From: Cellulophaga tyrosinoxydans
Lineage (GTDB): Bacteria; Bacteroidota; Bacteroidia; Flavobacteriales; Flavobacteriaceae
NCBI RefSeq assembly: GCF_900176415.1
Contig: NZ_FWXO01000001.1
Span: 922,775 to 986,774, forward strand
Length of the DNA stretch: 64,000 nt
Reading direction: 5' to 3'
Under the pieces are notes generated by a model that saw nothing but the letters and a program-made list of their open reading frames with translations, did no database searches and was not told the origin of the DNA. The stretch's first letter is position 1. Each line of letters starts with the position of its first letter. Positions 46,452 to 55,028 of this stretch are shown piece by piece. The position numbers and the translations under genes are program-made.

Positions 46452-47184
46452 AAATGGCAGCGTTTTGTATTGTTTTAGCGTAATACAAGAAACAAATTAA
46501 GCATAAATATTGAATGCTGCTTAATCCAAGAAATAGAAAAGTATTTGGCTTTAAGAATTCTACTCCAAAACGAAAGAGAAAATAGAGGATCATAAATACT
46601 TTAAAGTAGTTTCCAGAAGTAAAGTTCACCTGTTTTTGTTGTAGCCTATAAATAAGTATAAATAGTATAGTCAAGAATACAATTTCGTATAAAGCAATGG
46701 GGTGTCTAAGGATTCCATCTCCTAAATCCATTCCAAAAATAGTATTGGTTTCACTTCCATAGGTAAACTCTTTTATTCCCGATAGCAAACAACCAATTCT
46801 TCCAATAATAATTCCGAGAATAATGGGTAAAGTAAACAAATCTCCCGAAGATTTTTTTTCGCCTATTATTTTTTTGGCTAATTCCACCCCTAGAAGACCA
46901 CCAAAAAGTGCGCCCATTATGGTTTTATTATTAAGAATGTAAAACCAACCTTGGTCATAATTAGTAGATGGGTTTTCTAAGAAAGCAACTATTCTAGAAA
47001 ACAGCAAGGCGCCAAAAATGGCACCAATAATAATAGATAACCGGTTGTTAGAAGAAATGGTGTCAGAACTAATTTTTCTCAGGTAAACGTAATATCTAAA
47101 AGCGATGAAAAATGCGAGATATTCTAATACAAGATGAATATTAAGTTTTACCCCAAAAATAATTGGCTCAAAGGGTATTTCCAT
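46423..47184 (-). CDS. Lgt-like membrane protein with altered active site
   Basis: 253 residues with about seven membrane helices. It has the layout of prolipoprotein diacylglyceryl transferase: GALFGGLLGVELA (92-104), GRIGCLLSG (128-136), HPIALYE (161-167) and a RFGVEFLKP block. In canonical Lgt the first block has HGG with the essential His103 and the second has GRxGNF with essential Asn146 (E. coli numbering). By my alignment the His is replaced by Phe94 and the Asn by Cys132. It is therefore probably not a standard Lgt. It overlaps the radical SAM gene and is expected to work in the inner membrane. Confidence 0.8.
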   Translation of the reverse strand: MEIPFEPIIFGVKLNIHLVLEYLAFFIAFRYYVYLRKISSDTISSNNRLSIIIGAIFGALLFSRIVAFLENPSTNYDQGWFYILNNKTIMGALFGGLLGVELAKKIIGEKKSSGDLFTLPIILGIIIGRIGCLLSGIKEFTYGSETNTIFGMDLGDGILRHPIALYEIVFLTILFILIYRLQQKQVNFTSGNYFKVFMILYFLFRFGVEFLKPNTFLFLGLSSIQYLCLICFLYYAKTIQNAAIYVYKKLHLL

Positions 47185-47187
47185 TGC

Positions 47188-47388
47188 TTAAGTTAGGTTC
47201 AAATAAAGTAATGCAGCAAAAATAAATATGCCGTAAATTACGGCTAAACTATAGAAAATTTTTGCGGTTCGTGGTTTTTCTATTGATTTAAAGAAAAAGC
47301 CAAGCAATAAAAGAACTCCTAAAGGTGAAAATAGGACCAAGCCTATTGTAAATACGGCATTGCCATCAAAAATATTTATGTCAGACAT
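47188..47388 (-). CDS. 66-aa membrane protein, paralogue 1 of the radical SAM/Lgt operon
   Basis: I take the ATG at 47388 rather than the upstream ATG at 47481, which lies inside the TolB-like gene. The 66 residues form two helices (about 11-30 and 42-64) around a basic loop (KSIEKPRTAK). The second helix starts KIFYSLAVIYGIFIF, similar to the equivalent segment in the 59- and 70-aa proteins, but it lacks their Cys. It ends 3 bp before the Lgt-like start, indicating tight coupling. Confidence 0.7.
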   Translation of the reverse strand: MSDINIFDGNAVFTIGLVLFSPLGVLLLLGFFFKSIEKPRTAKIFYSLAVIYGIFIFAALLYLNLT

Positions 47389-47431
47389 TGCTGTTTTGTA
47401 TAAAATTAAGTCAACCAAGTTAGATAGTGAT

Positions 47432-48544
47432 TTATTCTTGCCACTCCGCAATAAATAAATTGGTGTCTCTCCCACCACCATTGTTACGATTGCTTGAAAA
47501 CGCTAAATATTTACCATCATTAGAAAACACCGGAAAGGCGTCAAAAGTTTCGCCATGTGTAACACGTTCTAAATTTTTCCCATCAATATCAATAAAATAA
47601 AGGTTGAAAGGGAAACCACGTTCTGCCTCAAAATTACTTGAGAATAACACCTTCTTACCAGATGGATGAAAAAATGGACTCCAATTGGCATTTCCGAGGA
47701 AAGTTAGTTGCTTTAAATTACTTCCATCAGCATTACAAATAAACAATTCCATATCGGTAGGTTCTACAAGGCCTTGTGCTAATAAATCTTTATACTTTTT
47801 TATAGCTTCAGGCGTTTTTGGGCGAGATGCTCTAAATATTAATTTGGTTCCGTCTGGTGAGAAAAAGGCACCACCATCATAACCTAACTCGTTAGTAATT
47901 TGTTTAACATCGGTACCATCTAAATTCATGGTATATAACTCTAAATCGCCACTTCTTGTTGAAGTAAATACAATTTTATCACCTTTTGGAGATACTGTAG
48001 CTTCTGCATCATAACCGGGTTCATGGGTTAATTGCGCAGTAATATTTCCTTCTAAATCGGCCACAAAAATGTCGAACGAATCATAAACTGGCCAAACATA
48101 ATTTCCATTTTTACGAAGCGGTACTTCAGGGCATTCTTTATCAGCTAAATGTGTTGAGCCGTACACAAAATGTTTATTGTCGGGTAAAAAATAGGCACAA
48201 GTAGTCCTTCCCATACCTGTACTAACCATTGGGGGAATGGAATCTTTAAAACTATCTGAGGCATTCATTACAAACATTTGATCGCAGTTTAATCCCCAAT
48301 CTTTATTATTAGATTGAAAAATAAGCTTACTATCATCAAAACTCCAATACGCTTCTGCATTGTCACCACCAAAGGTTACCTGACGGATAGATTTAAAATA
48401 TTTTTCTTCAGGATAAATTAAGGTATCATTACCTGGTATTAATTCGGTCTGAGATTCAGGGGTATTTAGAATTTCTGTCTTTTTGGGATCGTTCTTACAA
48501 CTTGCTAATGAGATAATTGAAAGGAATACTAGAAAATTCTTCAT
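47432..48544 (-). CDS. TolB-like beta-propeller lipoprotein
   Basis: 370 residues. The lipoprotein signal ends LASC (Cys16). The rest is a PD40/TolB-type propeller (about 50-365) with repeated blades: VSPKGDKIVFTSTRSGDLELYTMNLDG, FSPDGTKLIFRASR, FHPSGKKVLFSSN and FSNDGKYLAFSSNRN. Such propellers bind proteins or peptides in the periplasm. It is the first gene of the radical SAM/Lgt operon. The 33-bp gap to the divergent M28 peptidase gene suggests shared regulation. Confidence 0.85.
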   Translation of the reverse strand: MKNFLVFLSIISLASCKNDPKKTEILNTPESQTELIPGNDTLIYPEEKYFKSIRQVTFGGDNAEAYWSFDDSKLIFQSNNKDWGLNCDQMFVMNASDSFKDSIPPMVSTGMGRTTCAYFLPDNKHFVYGSTHLADKECPEVPLRKNGNYVWPVYDSFDIFVADLEGNITAQLTHEPGYDAEATVSPKGDKIVFTSTRSGDLELYTMNLDGTDVKQITNELGYDGGAFFSPDGTKLIFRASRPKTPEAIKKYKDLLAQGLVEPTDMELFICNADGSNLKQLTFLGNANWSPFFHPSGKKVLFSSNFEAERGFPFNLYFIDIDGKNLERVTHGETFDAFPVFSNDGKYLAFSSNRNNGGGRDTNLFIAEWQE

Positions 48545-48577
48545 GGATGCTTAATTTTACACAAAACTACATTCAAA

Positions 48578-49801
48578 ATGATTAATAAGATAATATTACC
48601 ACTATTTTTCGTGCTTTTTATTGCTTGTAAAACCGAACCAAAAAAAGCCATTACTTTTCATGATGATGTTGCTTTCTTGGCAAGCGATTCATTAGAAGGT
48701 CGTGAAACAGGTACTGAAAACGAAAAAAAAGCAGCAGAATATCTAATGAATAGAATGAAATCTCTTGATTTAAACCCTAAAGGTGATGCTGATACTTTTT
48801 ATCAAAAATTTACTTTTAAACCAAAAAAAGATCCACACGGCGAGGTACAATATAGTACAGGGGATAGTACCATAACAGGAACCAACGTAATTGGATTTTT
48901 AGATAATAAAGCAGATAAAACTATTATCATTGGTGCCCATTACGACCATTTAGGCATGGGTGGGGAAGGCTCACTGTATCGTGAAGGTAAGGCAATCCAT
49001 AATGGGGCTGATGACAACGCAAGTGGTGTGGCTATGCTTTTGAAACTTGCCGATACTCTAAAAAATATAAACACCAATAACAATTATTTGTTTATTGCTT
49101 TTTCGGGTGAAGAAATGGGCCTTTTAGGAAGTAATTATTTTGTAAAAAACCCCACAATAGATTTATCTAAGGTAAATTATATGGTGAACATGGACATGGT
49201 CGGTAGACTTAGACCAGACAATACCTTGTCAATTAGTGGAACTGGAACTGCTCCTGTTTGGAATCAAGTATTGAATACCGCGAATAAAGATTTTAAATTG
49301 GTTTTACAAGAATCTGGAGTGGGTCCATCTGATCATACATCGTTTTATTTACAAGATATTCCGGTGTTGCATTTTTTTACGGGTCAGCATGAAGATTATC
49401 ACAAACCATCGGATGATACAGAAAAGCTGAATTATGATGGAATGAAAAAGATTACTGATTTTATTTTTACTGTAATTTCTGATTTGGATAAAAGTGAAAA
49501 ATTAGCATTTAGAAAAACTAAGAATGAAAGTGAAGAAGTACCACGATTTAAAGTGGCTCTAGGAGTAGTTCCAGATTATTTGTTTGATGGTAAAGGAATG
49601 CGAATAGATGGCGTTAGTGAAGATAAGCCAGCACAAAAAGCAGGTTTACAAAAAGGCGATATTGTAGTGCAATTAGGCGATAGTATTGTAGTGGATATGA
49701 TGAGTTATATGAGAGCCCTTTCTAGTTTTGAAGAAGGCAATGCTACCAAAGTAATAGTCGACAGAAATGGGAAGAAAATTGAAGCTACTATTTCTTTCTA
49801 G
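48578..49801 (+). CDS. M28 family aminopeptidase lipoprotein with PDZ domain
   Basis: 407 residues. The lipoprotein signal ends LFIAC (about Cys17). Zinc ligands and catalytic residues of M28 peptidases are visible: GAHYDHLG, NGADDNASG, FSGEEMGLLGS, VNMDMVG and the distal HKPSDD. A PDZ-like domain fills the last 90 residues (LGVVPDYLFDGKGMRIDGVSEDKPAQKAGLQKGD). It should cleave amino-terminal residues of periplasmic peptides. The gene is divergent from the TolB-like gene by 33 bp. Confidence 0.92.
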   Translation: MINKIILPLFFVLFIACKTEPKKAITFHDDVAFLASDSLEGRETGTENEKKAAEYLMNRMKSLDLNPKGDADTFYQKFTFKPKKDPHGEVQYSTGDSTITGTNVIGFLDNKADKTIIIGAHYDHLGMGGEGSLYREGKAIHNGADDNASGVAMLLKLADTLKNINTNNNYLFIAFSGEEMGLLGSNYFVKNPTIDLSKVNYMVNMDMVGRLRPDNTLSISGTGTAPVWNQVLNTANKDFKLVLQESGVGPSDHTSFYLQDIPVLHFFTGQHEDYHKPSDDTEKLNYDGMKKITDFIFTVISDLDKSEKLAFRKTKNESEEVPRFKVALGVVPDYLFDGKGMRIDGVSEDKPAQKAGLQKGDIVVQLGDSIVVDMMSYMRALSSFEEGNATKVIVDRNGKKIEATISF

Positions 49802-49899
49802 AAAAGATGTAATTTTGTCCTCACTCAGAATTACAAAAATGTAATTTTGACCTCTCCAAAAGAGAGGTGAAAATAAGTTAGTATTTAAAAAAAATTGTT

Positions 49900-50892
49900 T
49901 TGCCAAAAATAGGAGACATTCAATTACCTGATTTCCCGTTATTACTTGCACCAATGGAAGATGTGAGCGATCCGCCTTTCCGTGCACTTTGTAAAGAACA
50001 AGGTGCCGATGTAGTATATACCGAGTTTATATCATCAGAAGGTTTAATTCGTGATGCGGCTAAAAGCGTTATGAAACTTGATATTTACGAAAAAGAAAGA
50101 CCAGTCGGTATACAAATTTTTGGAGCAAATTTAGAATCTATGTTACAATCCGTAGAGATTGTAGAAAAATCAAATCCTGATATTATTGATATTAATTTTG
50201 GTTGTCCGGTAAAGAAGGTGGTGAGCAAAGGAGCGGGAGCTGGAATTTTAAAAGATATAGATTTAATGGTTTCGCTAACCGAAGCTATGGCTAAGCATAC
50301 CAAATTACCTATTACAGTGAAGACTCGTTTAGGATGGGATGAAGATTCCATAAAAATTGTTGAGGTTGCAGAACGTTTGCAAGATGTAGGTTGCAAAGCT
50401 ATCGCTATACACGGCCGTACAAGAGCGCAAATGTATAAAGGCAATGCCAATTGGGCGCCTATTGCCGAGGTTAAGAATAACCAACGCATGCATATTCCCG
50501 TTTTTGGTAATGGTGACGTAGACACGCCAGAAGCAGCTATGCGAATGAGAGATGAATACGGTTTAGATGGCGCTATGATTGGTAGAGCTAGTATAGGTTA
50601 TCCTTGGTTTTTTAATGAAGTGAAACATTATTTTAAAACCGGAGAACATCTTGCACCTCCAACTATTGAAGCACGTGTAGATGCAGCTCGCAGACATTTA
50701 CAAATGGCAATCGATTGGAAAGGGGAACAATTAGGAGTTTTTGAAACCCGTAGACACTATACCAACTATTTTAAAGGGATTCCTAATTTTAAGGAATACC
50801 GCATGAAGATGGTAACAAGTGACCATTCTGTAGATGTTTTTGAAGCTTTTGATGAAATTTTAGAGAATTTTGGAGATTATGTATTTGAATAG
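49900..50892 (+). CDS. dusB: tRNA-dihydrouridine synthase (DusB type)
   Basis: 330 residues from a TTG at 49900, since the following PKIGDIQLPDFPLLLAPMEDVSDPPFR matches the usual N-terminus of the family and no ATG lies before it. The FMN-binding TIM barrel has LAPMEDVSDPPFRALC, INFGCPVKKVVSKGAGAG with the catalytic Cys in GCP, VKTRLGWD, AIHGRTRAQMYKG and GNGDVDTPEAA. It reduces uridines to dihydrouridine in tRNA D-loops. The upstream gap has a hairpin (49850-49868) without a T-tract. Confidence 0.93.
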   Translation: MPKIGDIQLPDFPLLLAPMEDVSDPPFRALCKEQGADVVYTEFISSEGLIRDAAKSVMKLDIYEKERPVGIQIFGANLESMLQSVEIVEKSNPDIIDINFGCPVKKVVSKGAGAGILKDIDLMVSLTEAMAKHTKLPITVKTRLGWDEDSIKIVEVAERLQDVGCKAIAIHGRTRAQMYKGNANWAPIAEVKNNQRMHIPVFGNGDVDTPEAAMRMRDEYGLDGAMIGRASIGYPWFFNEVKHYFKTGEHLAPPTIEARVDAARRHLQMAIDWKGEQLGVFETRRHYTNYFKGIPNFKEYRMKMVTSDHSVDVFEAFDEILENFGDYVFE

Positions 50893-50923
50893 TGGTTCAA
50901 TACAGTAATTTATCGGTATCAAC

Positions 50924-52126
50924 TTAGGTAAGCAACGACTTATTAATTCTGCTACTCGCTATTTTTGATGCAATAACCCCTAAAACAGAAATGGTTGCCA
51001 ATACAATCACTACATTAATCCATTGGTATTCCACAGGATAGGCTAAATCCGCACTAATTTTTAACCATTCGAAGATTATTTGAGACCAAATTAAAATAGA
51101 TCCCAGAAGCACACCAATTAGCCCGCCAAAAAAAGTAACAATAACTCCTTGTACAAAATAGATTCTGCGTAAATCTTTAATAGTAGTGCCTAAACTATAT
51201 AGCGTTTTTGAATTTGCTTGTTGGTCTAAAATTATCATGATAAAAGCACCAACCACATTAAAAAGAGCAATAATTAAAACCAGTGTAAATATTAAATAGG
51301 TAGCCAGATTCTCCGTGTTTAGCATGCGGTATAAGGTACTATTAAGCTCTTTTCTATCTTTTAATACTATCTTATTATCAAAAATTTTAAGAATATCATT
51401 TCTAGTATCATCTGTATTTGCGTTTTCTGCATATTTAAAATTTATCCCAGAAACCTGAGTGCTTTCTTTCTCTAATAAAGCCTGTGCAAAAGGCAGGCTA
51501 GCAAAAACATATTTGTTATCTAATTCGGCTTCCACAGCATAAACACCGCTTACCACCAATGGAGCGGTATTAAAAAATTTTGCATTAATTCCTTGTTGTG
51601 ATAAGGATCCAGTACCTGCTCTAGGAACTAAAACCTCTAAGGGACTGCGATAATTATTTATGGTTAATCCTAAAATATTTGCAATACCAATACCTGTAAC
51701 TGCCTGCTGTTCACCGAACCATTCACCTATGTAAATGGTGCTATCTATTCCGGTAACTAAATTGTAGTTTTCATCAACACCTCTTATATAGGCTATATGA
51801 TCTTTTTGTTTATGGGTTAGGTAAACACGATCTTCAATTTCTTTAGAAAAGGTGGTAATGCCCTTAAGGGTTGAAAGCTGCTTTTCTTGTGCTTCTGTAA
51901 CAGAGAAAAACTTACCTATTGTGGGTAGGGCTTTTAAATCTGGGTCAAAAGAATTGGTGTACTGTAGGCTAAATGTTTTTAATCCAGCAAATCCGGATAG
52001 CACTATAAAAAGTGCTGCAGAACCTATTACAATTACAAAAAAAGTAAATAGATTAATAATGTTAACAGCGCTTTGTTTGCTTTTTGATCTTATGTAGCGC
52101 TTAGCGATGTACAGCGAAAAATTCAA
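50924..52126 (-). CDS. LolE/MacB-type ABC transporter permease
   Basis: 400 residues. Four membrane helices: one near the N-terminus (about 22-45) and three at the C-terminus (about 275-300, 320-345, 370-393). The first 26 residues (SLYIAKRYIRSKSKQSAVNIINL) and the large periplasmic MacB-like domain match the FtsX/LolE superfamily, and SGVYAVEAELDN is in the expected place. The start is a TTG at 52126, as no ATG precedes it. It begins 3 bp after the rbfA stop, a pairing seen in Bacteroidota. No ATPase gene is nearby, so the partner is encoded elsewhere. Confidence 0.85.
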   Translation of the reverse strand: MNFSLYIAKRYIRSKSKQSAVNIINLFTFFVIVIGSAALFIVLSGFAGLKTFSLQYTNSFDPDLKALPTIGKFFSVTEAQEKQLSTLKGITTFSKEIEDRVYLTHKQKDHIAYIRGVDENYNLVTGIDSTIYIGEWFGEQQAVTGIGIANILGLTINNYRSPLEVLVPRAGTGSLSQQGINAKFFNTAPLVVSGVYAVEAELDNKYVFASLPFAQALLEKESTQVSGINFKYAENANTDDTRNDILKIFDNKIVLKDRKELNSTLYRMLNTENLATYLIFTLVLIIALFNVVGAFIMIILDQQANSKTLYSLGTTIKDLRRIYFVQGVIVTFFGGLIGVLLGSILIWSQIIFEWLKISADLAYPVEYQWINVVIVLATISVLGVIASKIASSRINKSLLT

Positions 52127-52129
52127 GGA

Positions 52130-52522
52130 TTATGCTTTTTTTCTTTTTTCTAAAAGATCTGGATTAGCAATTGGATTGTCTGTGCCTTTTAACGATTTTT
52201 CAATACCGTCTATATATTCTAACGAATCATCTAAAAAGAATAAAAGCTCAGGCATTCTACGTAACTGATTTTTGGTACGCTGTGCTAATTCGTGTTTTAT
52301 TAATGGCTGATTAGATTTTATCCCTTTTAATAACTCTTCTGCATCTTTCGTTGGGAATATACTCACATACACCTTTGCAATAGAAAGGTCTGTTGTTACA
52401 ATTACTTTCGAAACAGAAATTAAAGTTCCTTTAAGTCCACCATCCGTAGCGGCTCTTTGTAAGACATCTGCGATATCTTTCTGTATAACGCCTCCGATTT
52501 TTTTTTGTCTCTGTGTTTCCAT
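52130..52522 (-). CDS. rbfA: Ribosome-binding factor A
   Basis: 130 residues with the KH-like fold of RbfA. Visible elements are KKIGGVIQKDIADVLQRAA at the start, LISVSKVIVTTDLSIAKVYVSIFP in the core and RMPELLFFLDDSLEYIDGIEKSL at the end. It assists maturation of the 16S rRNA 5' region in the 30S subunit. A TATTTTTG box (52527-52534, minus strand) lies only 5 bp before the ATG, so the mRNA may be leaderless or another promoter is used. It is followed by a LolE-like permease. Confidence 0.94.
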   Translation of the reverse strand: METQRQKKIGGVIQKDIADVLQRAATDGGLKGTLISVSKVIVTTDLSIAKVYVSIFPTKDAEELLKGIKSNQPLIKHELAQRTKNQLRRMPELLFFLDDSLEYIDGIEKSLKGTDNPIANPDLLEKRKKA

Positions 52523-52582
52523 GGGACAAAAATACGCAGATTATTGTGTATTTTAGTGCAATTGTGAGTTATACTGCTATAA

Positions 52583-52981
52583 ATGAATAAAATTGAACAT
52601 ATTGGCATTGCCGTAAACGATTTAAAAACCTCAAATAACCTGTTTGAAAAGTTACTTGGTGTGGCTGCCTATAAAGAGGAAGAAGTTGCTTCTGAGGGAG
52701 TTATAACATCATTTTTTAAAACTGGACCAAATAAAATAGAATTATTAGCATCTACATCGGAAGATGGCCCTATTGCCAAGTTTTTAGCGAAAAAGGGAGA
52801 AGGAATTCACCACATTGCCTTTGCAGTGGATGACATTATTGCGGAAATGGCAAGACTTAAAAAAGAGGGTTTTATATTATTAAATGAAGTTCCAAAAAAA
52901 GGGGCGGATAATAAATTAGTGGCATTTGTACACCCAAAATCGAGCAATGGTGTTTTAATAGAATTATGCCAAGATGCGTAA
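52583..52981 (+). CDS. mce: Methylmalonyl-CoA epimerase
   Basis: 132 residues of the glyoxalase/VOC fold, the normal length. The first metal ligand is in IEHIGIAVNDL, the second lies in KGEGIHHIAFAVDDI and the last in ELCQD at the C-terminus. It interconverts (R)- and (S)-methylmalonyl-CoA in propionate and branched-chain metabolism. It diverges from rbfA across a 60-bp gap. Confidence 0.92.
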   Translation: MNKIEHIGIAVNDLKTSNNLFEKLLGVAAYKEEEVASEGVITSFFKTGPNKIELLASTSEDGPIAKFLAKKGEGIHHIAFAVDDIIAEMARLKKEGFILLNEVPKKGADNKLVAFVHPKSSNGVLIELCQDA

Positions 52982-53117
52982 ATTTTCACTCGATTTTTTA
53001 AAACTTCTGTTTTTGTAAAAAAGAATGCTTGCAACCTTTAAAAATAAGTAGTAATATTGCATCCGCAAATTGCGGTAATGTGGCATTTTTTATTTGTTAC
53101 ATTACAAAATAATCAAC

Positions 53118-53191
53118 GGTCCTATAGCTCAGTTGGTTAGAGCACCTGACTCATAATCAGGTGGTCCCTGGTTCGAGCCCAGGTGGGACCA
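53118..53191 (+). tRNA. tRNA with CAU anticodon (Met or lysidine-modified Ile2)
   Basis: A complete 74-nt cloverleaf: acceptor GGTCCTA/TGGGACC with discriminator A, D arm GCTC/GAGC, anticodon arm CCTGA/TCAGG with CAT at 53152-53154, and T arm CCTGG/CCAGG with TTCGAGC. CCA is not encoded. A CAU anticodon belongs to elongator or initiator Met or to Ile2, and I cannot assign it by sequence alone. The acceptor begins G-C paired, so it is not an obvious initiator. It marks the left end of the mobile element. Confidence 0.93.
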
Positions 53192-53202
53192 CTAGTAAAA
53201 TA

Positions 53203-53236
53203 AAGGCTTCAAAGAGTTTTAACTCTTTGAGGCTTT
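53203..53236 (+). terminator. Rho-independent terminator of the tRNA gene
   Basis: CAAAGAGTT-tt-AACTCTTTG, extended by GCT and GGC with a G-T pair, is followed by TTTTTTA. It lies 12 bp after the tRNA. Confidence 0.85.
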
Positions 53237-53383
53237 TTTATTTGCAAACAATTTGCAAACATATTCAGTTTTAACTTTTTTTAACACAATACACTATTTT
53301 TTGATGCTTTTTAATAGTGGATAAAAATATCCGCTCTTTAAATTCTCCAAATGTTTATTTATTTGCTTTTATAAACTCACTGA

Positions 53384-53412
53384 TTGCAATATTTTTTGTC
53401 ATATTATATTTA
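53384..53412 (+). promoter_or_regulatory. Possible promoter of the deaminase gene
   Basis: TTG at 53384-53386 and TATATTTA at 53405-53412 (7 of 8 to TAnnTTTG) are 18 bp apart and leave a short leader. A second pair (TTG at 53396, TAACTTAG at 53419, 20 bp) would give a leaderless mRNA. Confidence 0.3.
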
Positions 53413-53429
53413 CTTACATAACTTAGCGA

Positions 53430-55028
53430 ATGGAAGCATTAAAACTAAACACAGAGAAAAATAATCAACAATTTAAGTCTTCAAATAAAAGCACATCTGA
53501 AAGGGTAAAAGAAACCTATACAGAAGGACTAGTTTTTGGTATATGTTCTCAAATAGGTTCTCAAAAAAATATAGTAATTAATGAACTAACAAAAACTCTT
53601 GAAGAGTTTGGTTATGAAGTAGTTTTGATTAAATTAAGTAAAACAATAACCAGTTATATAGAATCACCTAAAAAGCAATCAGGAAAAACTAAAAAGTATC
53701 TTGAATATATTCAAAAAATAGAAACGGGGAATTCAATTAGGGGAAAATATGGTAGTGATTTTTTAGCTAATGTAGCTATATCAATAATTGCTGATCAAAA
53801 GAAAAAACATTTCTCTGTAAATGACGAAAAGGATTTCAGTAAAATAAAATCTCAAAGAATTTGCTATATAGTAGATTCAATTAAACATACTGAGGAGTTG
53901 AAAACTTTCAGAGATGTTTATAAGGATATTTTTTATTTGATAAGTATTTATACTCCAAGAGAGGAAAGACTTAAACATCTTTCTATACCCAATCTAAGTC
54001 AGGAGGAGGCAAATGAACTTATAAATAAGGATCAGTTTGAAGATGATGAAAACGGTCAGCAGGTAAGAGATGTTTTTATTGATTCTGATTTTTTTGTAAG
54101 AATTGATAAATCCACAACTGACAGGGTTAAAAAAAATATTCAGAGATATATTAACTTGATTTTTGAATATGGCGTGGAAACACCGACTATGGAAGAAAGG
54201 GCAATGTATGAGGCTAAATCTGCTTCTGTTAATTCGGCATGCCTTTCTAGACAAGTAGGGGCCTCTATTATATCTAATGACGGTCAACTTCTTTCAACGG
54301 GATGGAATGATGTTCCTAAATTTGGAGGCAATTTATACACTAGTGATGATAAAAACGATAATAGGTGCTTTTTAAAAGGGATTTGTTTTAATGATTCTAA
54401 TAAGAAAGAAATAAAAGAATTTATAACTAATGAATTTAGTAAAAATCTGAATTTAGAAGAAATTCTGCCTAAAAAGAACTCAATTAAAGAAGAAGAGTAT
54501 TTGGAAGTAAACAAAAAAATATCTAACTTCCTTGAAGAAATACTAGAAACGTCATCCATTAAGAGCTTGATTGAGTTTTCAAGATCAGTCCATGCCGAGA
54601 TGCATGCCATAATAAATGCGGGAAATTTAAATGGAGATAAGATTAAAGGAGGAACACTATTTTGTACAACTTATCCTTGTCATAATTGTGCAAGACATAT
54701 AGTTGCTTCTGGAATAAAAAAAGTATATTATATTGAACCTTATGTTAAAAGTAAAGCACCTATATTACATGAAGATTCAATAACAGATAATGAAGAAGTT
54801 TCGGACAAAGTTCAGCTGCTTTTTTTTGATGGAGTATCTCCAAGAAGATATTTAAATTTCTTTAATAAAGATAGACCTAGAAAAAAATCAGGTGTAAGTT
54901 TAGGAGGGAAATTAAATAAAAAAGATTTGTATCCAACTAATAGTATATCTTTACAAGCGTTATTTTATCTTGAAACACAAGCCGCTCATAGGATATCAGA
55001 TAAACAAAATAATGAAAATGCAATCTAA
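53430..55028 (+). CDS. Anti-phage dCTP/dCMP deaminase-like protein (AvcD type)
   Basis: 532 residues in two parts. The N-terminal part (about 30-260) is nucleoside-kinase-like, with a degenerate P-loop GICSQIGSQKN. The C-terminal part (about 265-500) is a zinc-dependent cytidine/dCMP deaminase with the catalytic HAE at His388/Glu390 and the PCHNC zinc Cys at 417 and 420. The layout matches AvcD, the anti-phage deaminase that depletes dCTP during infection and is restrained by the RNA AvcI in other bacteria. Here the upstream 190 bp could hold such an RNA, unproven. It is the first gene of the mobile element's cargo. Confidence 0.88.
   Translation: MEALKLNTEKNNQQFKSSNKSTSERVKETYTEGLVFGICSQIGSQKNIVINELTKTLEEFGYEVVLIKLSKTITSYIESPKKQSGKTKKYLEYIQKIETGNSIRGKYGSDFLANVAISIIADQKKKHFSVNDEKDFSKIKSQRICYIVDSIKHTEELKTFRDVYKDIFYLISIYTPREERLKHLSIPNLSQEEANELINKDQFEDDENGQQVRDVFIDSDFFVRIDKSTTDRVKKNIQRYINLIFEYGVETPTMEERAMYEAKSASVNSACLSRQVGASIISNDGQLLSTGWNDVPKFGGNLYTSDDKNDNRCFLKGICFNDSNKKEIKEFITNEFSKNLNLEEILPKKNSIKEEEYLEVNKKISNFLEEILETSSIKSLIEFSRSVHAEMHAIINAGNLNGDKIKGGTLFCTTYPCHNCARHIVASGIKKVYYIEPYVKSKAPILHEDSITDNEEVSDKVQLLFFDGVSPRRYLNFFNKDRPRKKSGVSLGGKLNKKDLYPTNSISLQALFYLETQAAHRISDKQNNENAI

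Noticed and set aside
47389-47481. 31-codon extension of the 66-aa membrane protein
   Set aside because: It overlaps the TolB-like gene and is not membrane-like; the ATG at 47388 matches the size of its paralogues.
49850-49868. Hairpin after the M28 peptidase gene as a terminator
   Set aside because: The 7-bp stem is followed by GAAAATAAG, not a T-tract.
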